Shown here: in pieces, positions 46,536 to 59,989 of the stretch
How positions within the stretch are numbered: position 1 is the first letter of the stretch
How the letters are laid out: every line of letters starts with the position of its first letter
Assembly (NCBI GenBank): GCA_024449915.1
Contig: JAMZAV010001736.1
Span: 103,506 to 167,505 of the forward strand
Direction of reading: 5' to 3'
DNA: 64,000 nt
Origin: Sweltsa coloradensis
Taxonomy: Eukaryota > Arthropoda > Insecta > Plecoptera > Chloroperlidae
Notes under the pieces: model-generated
What the model was told of the DNA's origin: nothing
Databases searched by the model: none
Seen by the model: the letters and a program-made list of their open reading frames with translations, nothing else
Made by a program: the position numbers and the translations under genes

Positions 46536-48105
46536 CTTTCTTAATTCTATATTTTTTATTGTTTATCATGTTTGTAACAAACCTACTGTAGTACAAATGG
46601 TAGGCTACATTTTGCCAAAATATATTTCACATGTTAGATTTAGGTAGGCCTAGTCCTAACTTTTAACTAAGGATGGAAACGATGACAGTAATATACCTAA
46701 TTCCAAGTCGATATCGAGCGCTATCCACCAATCTTGAATCAAAATTCTCAAAAATAACAAATGCTGATAAATACCAATCAATGATTTTATTGATTTACAT
46801 AGATATCTGAATTTGTATTTGATATTTTCATTGTAAAAGTAGGCCTAGGACTATAACCAAAAAATCGTTTTACGCAACTTCGATCTCCGTTTTCCTTGTC
46901 AACCGAAGTATAAAAATAACAGGTGTGGTAAATGGTAATGAAATCAAATGCTACACCATCCTAAATAAATCAGAATTGTTGTCAATCTGAACTAATGCAC
47001 CATAAAACTATTGTTGATCAAAAGATGAATTAAGTAAATAGTCTTATTTAACTATCAACATCAAATTGTTCTAAAGCTTCGGTCCTAGCCTATGTGAAAA
47101 TTATATTATAAAATAGTTAGTCTACCATACACCTTTTTAAATGTTAAAATCCCAATAAAAAAATTATATACCTAATAAGGTCTTACAGAGTTAAGCATTA
47201 GCCATACTCAATTATTGTAAATTGTCCAGTTTATTCCAACTGCCGGGAACTATTTCAAACTTATTTTGTACTGGATACAAATCAACTTGGATGCACAAGT
47301 AATGTTTTCTGAATCCAAAGTTTTAACTGAAACTTTTGTAAAATAAAGCTCATATCTCGATTTCAATTTTTATTTAACTTTCTGGGCTGACACCTCACCA
47401 TTAAGCTGCAAACACCAGAAACCTGAACACATTTTCTTTTCCCACACTAGCCTCTGCAAATTTTCTTGAAACAACTCGACTACCCGCAAACGTTTTGCCA
47501 AGATGTCAAATTTAACTCGACAGATTTGTAGATCTATTATATTTAGGGATGTCAACTGCCTGGTAAGCGCAGGTACGGTTTCAATTTTTCAATAGGTCTA
47601 CTCGCAACCCGTCATTAGCCATTCCGTTCCTTGTCCAACATCTCAGTATCATAGTAGCCCGATTTCAGTACAGAGCTCAACTGTAACACTTTGCAGCCAC
47701 AGTTAGTAGCCTTTGCATTCGTAAAAACCTCAGTAAGCTGTAAAGCCAAGTCCGTTAGCGTGTCTTGTCATGACAAAAATAAGAAATAGGCTAACTATCC
47801 AGGCAACACGCACCGTACAATAATAGGATATATTACATTATATTCACATCAATTAAAATAAGTAGGAATACACTCGTTGAGTAGGTAGGTTAGTTACAAG
47901 TTACAACCTTAGAGCAGAGTTGGGTAGAGGGAACATAGCCTATAGCGATGCACGGCGGCAGGACCCCCCACCCCCAACCCAACCCCCCGGCTTCGGGCAA
48001 GAAGCTGTCTCGCCTCCCACATTGCCATTAGAAAACCATAGCAAAGCATGATAATGTACCGGTTCAAAATCCGCCGTTCAATCAAAACAAACTCTGTACT
48101 TGTGT
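46536..48105. other. Intron 1: nothing recognised
   Basis: Two TAGGG/AAGGATG-type words (46671, 47548) look like hAT termini but no partners or target duplications were found. Confidence 0.4.
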
Positions 48106-48113
48106 GTTATAGG

Positions 48114-48423
48114 TAGAGATACGTTTTTTAGCATTTAAATTTAGAATATTTAGCATTAATTTTGACAAATTTAGCATTTTGTAGCATAAATTTGTTTCCC
48201 TTCCACCAAAACCCTAAATGTAGGGTGTTTCTTACACTTCTAATGGTAAATGATGAATAGGAACATTTCAATTCAATAGTCATATAAAATGTAAGAATAC
48301 ATTGATAAACTAGTTCTCAATAGGCATTAAAAACATTATTTTTAGTAAAATTAGCATTTTGAATTGCCAAAATTAGCATTTTGTAGCATCAAAAACCTAA
48401 AACACTAAAAACCCGTATTTCTA
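48114..48423. mobile_element. hAT-type miniature element S (TTTAGCATTTT motif)
   Basis: A perfect 8-bp duplication GTTATAGG flanks it (48106-48113 and 48424-48431). The ends are TAGAGATACGTTTTTTAGC and, inward from the right, TAGAAATACGGGTTTTTAG. TTAGCATTT and TTTGTAGCAT words fill both halves. At 310 bp it is the shortest complete member of the group. Confidence 0.88.
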
Positions 48424-49199
48424 GTTATAGGCCTACATTACATACACCTAAAATACATTTTTAAAAATGCGAAAATGAAAAAATGTGGCAAGTATTCGTA
48501 GTATTAGTAATACTTCAGTTGCCAAAATTGGGATTGCTAACAAAAAATCTCAGAAAACACTTAGAATTTACAAACAAATATTTCACATTGTAATTTACAA
48601 ACTAATTGACCATAACTTCAGGGTGTCTAGTAACAGGTAATGAAAGCCACAGAATGTGATTCCATGCAATGACAGATTCAATGATGGCTAGGGGGGGGGG
48701 GATTTAAGTTTACTTTAATTACGGTCGTGGCAACCATCGGCTTCCCTAGGGGTTAAGGGGAGGGGGATGGACATCGTTTGAACGTATCCTAACCGATTAG
48801 ACTATGAAAGTCATGAAGGTAATTTTAATACTTTTGCATATGTCATGAACAATCCATTTCGCAAAATAGTCATGACATTGACGGGTGTGTTAAATTTGTG
48901 GACAATTGAGTTTAGTGGCCGTTACAGTTAAAATATTATACTTATAATTACGCCCTACTAAAGATTGAATTAAAAATGTAATTAATTAACCTAAATATGT
49001 AGGTATTAAATTACATAATTTTATGGACATTGCTGGGCAGAACCAGCCAAAGGCGGGTAGGTTAGTTATTTTTTCTAATGCACATATGACGTGCACAGGC
49101 CACTTTTATGTCGGTTCTGGGTGCATTGACCCTTATTTTCATATGCTTTTTAGCATCAAATTTTTTGTTTTTGTTTTCATTAAATTCTTTCACAGTTGA

Positions 49200-49333
49200 A
49201 TTTAAAGAAGATACAGGTCTAAAAACAGTGTTGTGAAGGTCTTCTGAAAATTTCGTCAAGATCGGAGTAGCTGTTTGGCCGGAAACGAGCAAACTAACAC
49301 AAAAACAAACTCCCTTCACTACCTACGCTGATC
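49200..49333 (+). repeat. Dispersed repeat tail, copy 2
   Basis: AAATTTCGTCAAGATCGGAG, TTGGCCGGAAACGAGCAAAC, ACACAAAAACA and a terminal CTTCACTACCTACGCTGATCC-like block (shortened) match the order of the copies at 14450 and 60015. Confidence 0.65.
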
Positions 49334-49409
49334 CAAATAGGATACGTGCTTGTTCTTTAATTTATTTGAAATAATTTTCGTTTAGTTTATAGCCTACAAT
49401 TGTATACAT

Positions 49410-49464
49410 TGAATTATACTGGATTGGTTTGGATTGGTTTGATTGGAACAGCAAAATAAATACC

Positions 49465-49530
<66 letters not shown>
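49410..49530 (+). repeat. (AAT)n microsatellite after a GATTGG-rich tail
   Basis: GGATTGGTTTGGATTGGTTT precedes GCAAAATAAATACC and then (AAT)n from about 49465 to 49529. This looks like the 3' end of a retroposon with a simple-repeat tail, but no coding is attached. Confidence 0.55.
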
Positions 49531-49531
<1 letters not shown>

Positions 49532-49533
49532 CT

Positions 49534-52500
49534 TTGTATTGTTACGCCAGTGATTAAGGGAAGCCTTATTCAAATCACTTTTAATATTTCACGTCTCTAG
49601 GTTTGAGATTGATAATAATGTAGTGTTGTGTTCTGTGTCAATTGTTACATTTACACATATTCTTTGAATGTGATGTTTAACATCATGTAGGCCTAGGCCT
49701 AACCAGTTTGAGATAAATAAAAATACTTATCTATACTAAATTAATGGTTAGGCCTCACTTATTTATAAGCGTTTCAACTAATTGTTGTTCATTCGGACAA
49801 TAATAAATACCAATTTTCAAGGAAATCAATTATACCTTTCCCGATTAAGGAAATTGAGAAATAAATACCAAGATGCACGTTTTAAGTCAGTCAACTATTT
49901 TTAAAGCATTGTTTACAACGGATATTACGTATATGCATCAAAATGCAGTTATGTTTAATTATTCTACAACTTTGTTGACATTGTATATAATATGTGTTTT
50001 GTTATTTTTTTATACATTATACAGTACTTTATAAACCATCAATTCATCATCGTATAATTTATGTACATTATCAAATTATATTATTAACTATTGATTTATA
50101 GACCTAGTGTTCACCTAAGTATGTTTACTGAAATGTTTAAGTTGTAATGTTTTTATTAAGCTTTGTTTTTATGATTACAAAATGTATTATATCCTATGGT
50201 ACCACCTCAATGTAAAATGGCAGCAATGCTGAACTTGAGTGAAAATATTTTCAAGCGGAAAGTAATTTGACACTGTTTTTATGGTTGTGTTCTGCGCTGA
50301 AATGCACGGCATGCATGCACCATTTCTCGGGGCTGCTCAAAGTCACGCGGTCGGCGAGCCTGTTATGTTTACCTCAGGTAGAGCAACAAATGCTCCCTCT
50401 ACTCAACTACGTATATCTCCTCTAAGGTTGCAACAGACTTTTTTATTTTTATGAAACACTAAATTTATCACTCATGTACTCTGATTTTTAGTTAAAATTA
50501 AACAAGTCAATACTCAAAAATCTTTGAACCTGGGCACCTGTGCGCAGTACCCGAGTCACCCGCGTAGAACACACAACGGAACGGAATCTACTTTCAGCTC
50601 TCGGACAAACAAACAAAACACAACTGCGTGCCTAAGTGACGTCTTCTAAAGGCAAAGGCCACTGCAATGTGGCCACGAAGAGGTTAAATGTGTTAAATGT
50701 GTGTGTGTTTTTATTTATTTGGCCGATAGGGGAGTGATAACGTATTTCAAAAGGATAAGTTTTCTCAATAACGATAACAGAAAGAACATAAAGGTGACGG
50801 AACATCAAAATGACTTAAAAGATATGATGAGAAACAAAAGAAAAATATAAACTAGGAAGAGCCTGATGGGCTTCTTCCTTTCCATCTAGATACTTTAAAC
50901 CAAGTGTGTGTGGCATTGCCTTCTAGCACTAGCCTACTGTTCAGTCCAACTTAATGTTTCACTTTAAAAAAAACAAAAAACAAACAAAAAACAAAACAAA
51001 ACATAAAAAACATTAAACCTGGGACTATTGCCATCAACCACCACTTTGTTTTCTAATTTGGTAGTGTTTTAAACATGATGCCACAAGAAAATGAATTTGA
51101 AATTACATATTATGTAGACCTAGGTACATGGGAGCAAGGTGAACGATCAACTGAGCCAAAATGAATGAGGAGTGTTAAAATGCAAAGCATCTTATTGTTA
51201 ACTAATGATTCAAGATCTCAAAATGGTAATGGCTAGTTAGGCCTACTTCTTACCAAATACCAATAGTACATGTTTTTGAACATGTTTTGCTATGGACCTA
51301 ATTACAGAAACTAACACCAGCTTTTAAACATGCATCAGAAGAATATTTGGGCAAAGGTTTTTGTTTTTAAATGCCAGTGGTAGATTGAATAGTGTATTTG
51401 AAGTTTTTCTTGAGTCAGTGCTGCTGACATGATTTTCATGTAAATTTACTTGTCATAACTGGCCAATATCAGAATAAATAGCCTAGCCATACTTTGGTGG
51501 GGAAATGATGTTTTTTAACCCTCAAATATCTTTTAAAGAGCTAAATGTGTTATGATTAGGTTTAACTATGTTGAAGAATTTGTTCTTAAGGCTTTAAATA
51601 CAAATTCTTGTCTGTTGAAGACTAAAAAAAACATGGTTTTAACTAGGGATGGGAGGAACAGATTTCTTAACATGCCGCCTGATCAAGCTGAATGCAATCT
51701 ACCAGTGAATCTCTCCCCCCCCCCACCCTTCTAGAAGAAAATTATTCCAACATTGTAAATTTGCCATCGAAGACAAGGATTGAAAACGATTAGCGATTAG
51801 TCTAAACTGAATAAGGAACGATTAAAACAAATTATCCTAATGTAAAAACTCGTGTTACAAATTCCGCACTTGATGCTTGATGTGTTCCAAGTGTTATGGC
51901 TGCTACATATATAACATAGAATGTGAAGTATAAAGTTTGATGTGATACTAATTCCAAGCCAGTGAGAACAGAGACATGACAGTTTGCCTCCAGCTTGTTT
52001 AACATACAAGATTTAAAAATACCGATACTCTGCTTCCTTAGCTATAGCCTATATATTGACTCAATTGGCCTGGATAATTTAAGATAGGCCTATTCTTCAC
52101 AAGTTTAATTAATATATAGCCCTACCCTCACACACACATGCAATTATTAATTTTATTTAAGCTTGTATAACAATACTTCAGTTTCAACATAGATATTTGA
52201 AAGACATCTGTGTTTGGGGCTGCCCATTTCTGACAAATAATCACATTTGTATTGTTAACATTATACTACTAGGTGAACGAAACTTTAGATCTGCCACAGC
52301 CACAAACAATCAAGCTAATCTTTAGTAGTGTGTCCCCATGTAGGTGCCTAGTAGCCTATTATTTATTAATTATTATCATTATGAATAATGCACTAAAGGC
52401 CTAAACCTATGGTAACAAACAGAATATATTCTAAGAGCTCATGTATATAAACACTGCAGGCTTATTGAATAGGTAATAGAAACAGGACTGGATTGTGTAA

Positions 52501-52852
52501 ATTTATTTTTTAATACTGGTGGGTTTTTGGGAGGTTTGGCCAAGTGGTAATAGCCCCAAGACATTGAAAAATAATTTAGATAGGCCTATGTATTCACCGA
52601 TAATCGATGTAATACTCACAATTATCGATAATAACATTGATATCGAGCGAAAGACAGTTATAAAGTGATCCCAGGTTATTGGTTTTGGGGCTACACACAG
52701 TATTTCTTTTGTATAGCTTTCAGTGCACTACGGTACTCCATAGAAAGCTGTCGGCTAATAATTCAGTGCGCCCCATGCCATTCTAGAGCCTGTCTTAAAC
52801 ATAAGGATATAGGCCCAAGTTACAAGGAATAATTTAATAAATGTAGGCCTAC
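49534..52852. other. Intron 1: nothing recognised
   Basis: About 3.3 kb of AT-rich sequence. A TAGGGATGGGAGGAACAG word at 51645 resembles a hAT terminus but has no confirmed partner. No exon is seen. Confidence 0.4.
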
Positions 52853-52969
52853 TTCTCTTTTGTGAACTCCATTGTTGTTGATGTTGTAGCTGTTTCCCCC
52901 CGCCACCATTGTTCCCCAATGTAGCCAAGCCGAAGTTGAAAGTGGATTGCATCAGCATCCCCGACGGCA
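52853..52969 (-). CDS. Candidate cassette exon of CBP/p300 within intron 1 (unproven)
   Basis: On the minus strand an acceptor-like TACTACTCTGTGGTGTTTAG ends at 52970 and a GT donor (AGAA|GTAGGC, weak) follows 52853. The 117-nt interval has no stop in the frame set by exon 1, begins with two bases and ends with one, so it would slot between exons 1 and 2 without shifting frame. It would encode 39 residues: PSGMLMQSTFNFGLATLGNN, then a glycine run and KQLQHQQQWSSQKR, a Gly/Gln-rich composition like the rest of the N-terminus. Against it: no matching segment is known to me in other CBP/p300 proteins at this position, the donor is weak, and a 39-codon open stretch can occur by chance. Confidence 0.25.
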
Positions 52970-54840
52970 CTAAACACCACAGAGTAGTAACAGAAAAACT
53001 TATTAGCCTAAACATAATGCAAATTAATTAGAGTCGTGATTGAGGTGTGTTTTGCTGGGGCACGTCCATTTGGATATTGGACTGCATTACCAACACTCTG
53101 GGACCACAAATGTAAATTTGGTCCAGGTAGGTAATCATCTTCAACAAACTAGTCTAGGCATATTGTTAAGAGGCTACCGGTAACACAAAAATATAAGCCC
53201 AGCATAACCAGTCAGGGTGCTATTCTTGAGCAACTTGCCACAACTGCCATGCAGTGAATTCCAAAACAAATACTATTATTCCAACCATTCCATATTATGA
53301 TTAACTAGGCCTAATATTAAGAAGATTACTTCTACCCTGCAGTCCTGCTGGAAAGAAAGGAAACATCAATAGAATTTCTTAAACCCTTAGGCCTAATATA
53401 CCCCTATTTATTTTATTTTAGTAGGCCTACCTAGTAGGACTCATTGCTGACTTGGTCTAGATCCAACATGTAGGCCCTATATGTGGAAAATATTTATGGT
53501 GCAAAACTTCCTCAAATTTCCCCACCCACACATAAACAAATTACTTAGTTACACTTGCCTAATGATACAACTGTATTTTGAAAGAACAAAACTAGTATGC
53601 TTAAGCCTATTGGGCTAGGCATACTTTATGTTAGGGCTGTTAACCTCAAAATCCACCAGTAAGGCCTACACACAATTACAAAAGAGTGAGAAGAGGTATT
53701 CAGGTCACACCATAGGCCTACTTGAAACTTAGTAGGGCTTGAATTTTTTTTTTAACTTACTTGTCTGTCTAGGGGAAATGTGTAGGGTATTTGCCCCAAG
53801 ACAATTCAAAATTATAGTAGGGCCTGGAAGTATATTTATTAATATTTTTCTCAACCTCACAGTGTGGTTAGCTCCAGGATCTTGATATATATATGGGCTA
53901 TGGGACTGTGAGTGTGATGAATGAGGACGGTGAATATGTGAACAAACATTATTATCTGCAAAGTTGGAAACTGTCAATTTTCTTCAAGGAGTTTTTGGTT
54001 TTGTTCATTCATGTTGCATATAACCCACTGCAACCTTAAAGAGGACATTATAGAACATTTGATGTATTGTCAACGTAGTCAAAGTACAGCAGGGTAGTAG
54101 GCCTACAGCATGTAATCTAGGTCTGCTTACATGATAGATCTAGGCCTTCCTAGCCTAAGCCTACAATTTTGTTAAGAACTAGGCCTTCAATATGAACTCC
54201 AGATTTATCAAAATAAAATGCACAGCATAGGCCTAATGGCTATCAAAATATTAACAAATTATATGGAATGCAAAGCAAATATACAATGAAAAAAAAGAAG
54301 AGGATAATGTATGTCTCGTCATGACATGAGGTCTATATGATGCCATGAACTAGGCTCTGTGCCCTATAGTATTTGCATGTAGCAACTGTCGGTAGCTAGC
54401 AGCTCAGTCGACTCCGCTCATACTATGACATCACATCCAAAGCTTCTTGAAAGATGAAGTCCACCACTTTTCCGTGCCTTAAAAGTCAATTTTACTGTAA
54501 AATGTTGTTGCAGGCCAAAATAAGTGTGCCTAAAACTAAATGTGGTGTAAAGAACAACCTGAGTTGATTATTATTTTGTAGTCACGCTCACGCACCATCT
54601 GAGAAACCATGCACAATTCTGCACATGGCAACATCCTAGCAGTTTGACACGCATTTGGAGAGGAAGGAAAGAAATGGCCTTACCTACTGATTTAAAAAAC
54701 GTGTGTCTTTCTTGAGTCTTGACATCTGCTTTCTTATAATAATATTGGCTGTGATATATGAGACCTAACTAGGTATATTATCCTGACTACACAAATTACT
54801 CTTTATTAGTCAGGAGGTTCGCCGGACGACTTTGCCAAGT
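52970..54840. other. Intron 1: nothing recognised
   Basis: TAGGCCTA words recur. No exon, RNA gene or bounded element found. Confidence 0.4.
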
Positions 54841-55000
54841 TTCAGTTTCAGTTTCAGTTTGTCTTTATTCACCATTAGGCCTATGCAGTTTTTACAACAT
54901 TTGGGTTTTGTCAGAGGAAACATATAAATACAAATAAATACGAGTTATAACAATATTATGTCACACATATGTAGGCCACTAATTAATATGTAGGCCTACA
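54841..55000 (-). repeat. 3' end of a retroposon with a (CTGAAA)n tail
   Basis: On the minus strand the sequence reads AATAAAGACAAACTGAAACT and ends in repeated CTGAAA. An AATAAA signal next to a short simple-repeat tail is typical of non-LTR retroposons or their SINEs. The 5' part is not recognised. Confidence 0.55.
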
Positions 55001-57058
55001 AATGGTCAATGGATCGATCGGACATATAAAAATACAAATACAAATGCAAGTTTAAAAAAGAGACATACCTAGGCTAATACGGTTCATGGTATTTGCTCGG
55101 CTGACCAGCCAACCTATTTACAAGTAGGCGCCTAATAGTCTGGCTGACTGGTCGACAACTACTACTACTACGAGTAGGCCTAGGTCTAATAAAAACAGCA
55201 AAGGTTGAGCCTAGATATTTTAACTTTGTGGATAGTGGTCTGGTCAGACGGTTAATGAAGAATAATTAGGCCAGTCAGGAATAAAGAGAAAATTGGCCCG
55301 TCACAGCAGTCAGAATTGACTATGGGTACCAATTTGATTGGCCTTTATAATAGGTACATGAATCCATAAACTACAAAATGTAATACTGATTATTTAGGCC
55401 TAAAAAAATCATCAAAAGATGAATAGCCTAGGCCTAGATAAATTGTCAGCAGACAACAGCAAATAAGGAAGATGGTGATTTTGGTGTCTACAGTGGTAAT
55501 GGAGTTAATTAATTTCCATGTACAAAACAAAGAAAATGCTTGTCTCTGTTCAATATCTTTACCAGCCTAGGCCTAGTGATTAACTAAAGAAACTGTGGGG
55601 CTGTAGGCATAGCTTAGGCCAATAGTTTTTTACATTATTCTAAAATAAACCTAATTCAGGCCTATTGAGTTCTATTATTTAGCCTAGATCCTAGGTCGAT
55701 TCTCCGTGATCTGTCAGCTTTATTTTTATTAAAATATCTCATGTAGTCATGCCAATGCCAATATTTACCCATGAGTAGCCAAAGGCAGAATAGGGCCTAC
55801 ATATTTTAATGTGTTTCCAAGGAAGCTGTCTACAGGCCATCAGTACTTAAACAACTTTACAAAATGGAAATATCCTACTAAATTAGGGTTAACATGAGCA
55901 TTGAATGTGCCTACGAAATAAACCACCATGTAGCGCCCGCCCGAGGGACCCTAACAATGTGCTAGAACCCAGGGACTGTTTTAATCACTGTTTTTATAGT
56001 GAGCCTGTATAGTATAGGCCTACTGTGAGTCACTCGTAACACGCACCACATTAAGTTTTGCTTCTTTAGGTCTATAACAGCATTATACAATAATATGGAC
56101 TTGAAAGGAACGGGAAAGGGCTCTATTCAACTTTTGGAGATCTTTGGGTGTGACATCACAGTATGAGCAGAGTTGATGGCTCCTGCTGACAGTAACAACA
56201 GACTAATAAATGTTAGGGCCACACACACTACTGAACCGAAAATCGAGCTTGAATGGTTCTTTAAAACACTGGATTATTCATAAAATGCATAGAGTAGGAC
56301 CTCCAAAAAAATGAAGTGAACGTAGGCCTACCTAGGATGAATTACTGACCGAACAAATTACTCACTCAACATTACCCTGGTAGTAAGTCGGCCGACCGGA
56401 AGACACATTTTAATGGCTGGACTGACACTGGCAGACCAGTCCACTAACCTTTTTTTATATTAGTAGAGAATTTCACTAGGCCTATGCCAACTCATAGAAA
56501 AAAGTTAGGCCTACAGCTTTTTTTTCGTTTCTTTGCTCTTTTAACGGACAAACTGCAACTACCTAGGCATCCTACAATAATTGTGATCTTTTCAAAAACA
56601 AAACTTATAACAAAAATGCCTTAATGCTAAAACGACCACCCTGGTAACTTTTAACTCAACCTAACCCTAAAATCCATTGTTTTGGACTAGACAATCTTGT
56701 TAACTAGCATTCCTTACAATCTGTGGACGAGTTAAAATGGTTGAAATAGGGCTAGGTCAACTGATCAAACACCTCAATCTAGGCTAGATCCAGCTACAAA
56801 TACCATGTTACCTTCACCTTGAGTGTGGTAGGCATGATTTTAATTCTCCGTGAACCAAGTAACTATAGTTGGTAGCCCTACCACTTTAAGACTAACTTCG
56901 GCCTCGTTGATGAGCAAGACCAGTGACCTCTTCTGAGATTTCGCAATTGTCCATTGATGAGTCTGTCAAAATTGTAATTCTAATGCTTTCTTGAGGTAGG
57001 TAAGCCTATACTTCAACCTAAATATATTGACTTTTGTCTGTAATGACAGCCTACTTGG
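55001..57058. other. Intron 1: nothing recognised
   Basis: AT-rich, TAGGCCTA-rich intronic sequence with no supported feature. Confidence 0.4.
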
Positions 57059-59138
57059 TAGGGGTAAGTGGGATAAGTGAAATAGGAACACTTTTAGAAC
57101 TTTTATCTTCATGACTTTCTGTAAAAAGTTGTACAATTGATTTTTTTGTACATTATTCTTTGCACTGTTGATAGTGTAGGGAATAAATTATAGGGCCTAT
57201 GTCATTTGTAAAAAAGCATACAGAAGGAAAAAAATCAAATGTAAAAGTGGTATTGTACCTATTTAGTTGGGGTAAATGGGAACAGACAACACTGTAGCTT
57301 ATTGGTGTGAGGTAAAAAAAATATGGGGTAAATAGAAACAGACATATATTAGGCCCCATGTATGATTTTTTTTTTTAAAGGCAAAATGTTAAAAACTGTG
57401 AATGCTATGTTAAAAACTGTGGATGCCCTATCAGATTACCTACATTAAAACCGGAACGAAGCGCGACATTTGTGTCAAAAAAATACTCTTAGTTGTTTTT
57501 GTGACAATAGGATTAATTTAGTGTTTACTATCAACCTTGCAAATAAGTAGGCCCTAAGTGGAAAAAATTGGGAAGGGGGATCAATTTAACTTTTCTTGTC
57601 AAATTTTGTCAATGGTGGGAATATGGGGTGGGCCTAATTAGGAACCCACAAAGGAACGTAATCAGTATTATGAGAATCTTGTGAATATAATGCACTGAGG
57701 TGATATTTTCCCACGTGTCAGCCAGTGTTCTCCCCAGGAATTTTTTATAGGTGGGTATTTCCAATTCTTTGCCGGGTACCACAATCCCAGCTTTTGGGAA
57801 AGGATGCCTCTGATTTTTGGCAACAGGTCAAGTTGGGGTGATTTTATAATTAGGTTCTAGAGTACCTAGAGGATTTTGCGGCGTTTTGCAAAAAATTTAG
57901 TTTAGGGAACATTTTGGTTTTGAAGAAAAATTCTACTTTGTAATACTGTGTACCGGTATTCTATAAACATTGCCGGGTACGACCAAAATTAGTGGGGGTC
58001 CGGGGGCTTGCCCCCGGAAAAAATTTGAGATCCTAGATTCGATTTGTTGAGTTTTAGAGGATTTTGAAGTCCTTTTTAAGTAGCTTACTTTAGTTGGTTT
58101 CGTGGTATGAAAATTTCAAATTTGATTGAAATTATAGTCTAAGCCTATCTTCTCCTTTGTAATGTAGGCTATGTGAATTACTGTAGTCCTATTGCTACAA
58201 TGAGTACAATAGGTCCTTATGAAGGTGATGATGTTATTCTTTTTAAGTGTCTATTATCTAAGATTTGTAGGTTTACAATATTACTACAACTTGAAACATT
58301 GTTGTAGTTGATGACTTCATTTTTATTACTATAAAATTCGTCCTAGCAATCAATAAAATAGGAAAATTGCTAAAATTGTTCACTTGTGTGTGCTCCTTGT
58401 GTGCAGTGAATGTTCACGATCATAGCGATGATTGCTATTTTTCCAACTTATGTGTTTCGTTTAAATGCATTCCTTGTTGGGTTCTTTATCAGCGAGATTA
58501 GTCTACACGATTTCGTTTACAATCTGCGCTGCAGTTTAGAGATGGGAAGTTTAAACGTTTAGTGGACAGTTGGAGTTTATTAAATTCGCAAATCGTTTAG
58601 TAAAAAAAAAAAAAAAAAAAAAAATTTTTGGAAAAATTGAGGAAAAAGCAGAATAATGGCCTAAATGACTTGGTCAACCAGAATGGTCAAATAGAGATGG
58701 CTGTGAAGATCAAGAAATGTTCCTACCCCAAATTACAGGTGGTGTGGGGTAAATGAAAACAAGGGCTTAACAGCATGGATGGACTAAGATAGGCCTAAGC
58801 AAATAGTAAATACAAATAAATTGTGAAACCATGTTCAGTTCTGGGGAACTTTTTACACATCAAAATATTTATTTCATTATTTCAACACACTCTTTGGACA
58901 TCATTTTTTTTATTTATTTTTTTGAATGAAACTTAGGCTAACATAAACTTTTTAGTGTTTAGGAAGTTTTAAAAAAACATTAGGCCTAAACTATTAACAT
59001 CAGAATAAGCTGACTTTTTTATACGTTGTTGAGAAAATAAAAAGGTTACCCCATGGAATATAGGCCATCTTTTAAAAAGGTCATATGGGGTAGATTTTAG
59101 GGCTGTTCCTCTTTACCCCATGTTCCCACTTACCCCTA
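57059..59138. mobile_element. Probable DNA element J (GGGGTAAATGGGAACA motif)
   Basis: The ends are TAGGGGTAAGTGGGATAA and, inward from the right, TAGGGGTAAGTGGGAACATG. GGGGTAAATGGGAACAG-type words recur near both ends (57271, 57314, 58741, 59112). The design is that of the other motif-rich elements, but the 8-bp flanks do not match, so the boundaries are less certain. One copy of the CAGTGTTCTCCCC repeat lies inside. Confidence 0.55.
57723..58624 (+). repeat. CAGTGTTCTCCCC repeat, left copy of an inverted pair
   Basis: It starts CAGTGTTCTCCCCAG (a hAT-like terminus), has a hairpin CCGGGGGCTTGCCCCCGG at about 57999, and ends GTTTAAACGTTTAG and an A-run. A complementary copy lies at 60360-61051. 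This copy keeps about 190 bp near its start that the other lacks. Confidence 0.75.
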
Positions 59139-59989
59139 TCGGCAACAACAATTTACTGACTGCCAGGACAACTTATTTGCCGACCTCAATGGTGGGGATT
59201 CTCTTTGTTGTAGTTTAGCTCTTATAGTGAGAACCATAGGTTTCTAAATGAAAAAGCATGGCTACCAGTACTCTACCTCAGAAAACTTTTGATTCACTGA
59301 AAATTTTAAAAGGTTTATTTTTGTTTACTACCTACTTAGGCCTATCAACTAGAAAACACCAAAGTCGTTGTTGGACGAGTGAGCGAGAACCCGGGTAAAT
59401 CAATTAAACCACGTTACTCACATCTGCTGTGAGTGTGAGTCACCAAGTCGAGACTTGTGTGCCACTGATGCGTTAGCTATCGCTTTGCAAGCGGACGCGG
59501 GCAACAAAAAAAACGTAGGCCTACCTATCACATCGCCAACGCCAAAGTGTTATAGCTATCAAGTATCCAAAATATATGTTGGAAAGGTCAATTCAGTATC
59601 TCCATTTTGTATCGATTAGTTCTGCATCCATTTTTTATGCTCCTCAAATCAAACCCAATCAAGTAAAGCTCTGCAAAACACGATACAGTATGTACAGTAT
59701 GTATGTTCTTTATTTCATTTAGTTCAGCAGAACTAGTATACATTACACTGATTTCATACATCCAATACAGGACAGTCAAGGAAATGATTTTTTTGTAAGT
59801 TGGCAGGGCAAGATATCATTCTGAAATTTTTGTCAGTTGTCAACATTCATAGTGGTAACATTGGTGAGTAAGGGTATTTTTTTCTAGAACAAACTTTAAG
59901 TTTAAAAAAATAAAGTAGTTGTTTGTTTAATTTTAATTTTTTGTTAGTTGGATTCCTGCGAATTTTGCTGTCCATGTTAACAGCACTCT

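Noticed and set aside
51645..51810. Another TAGGG-type hAT element
   Set aside because: Only one terminus-like word; no inverted partner or 8-bp duplication could be found.
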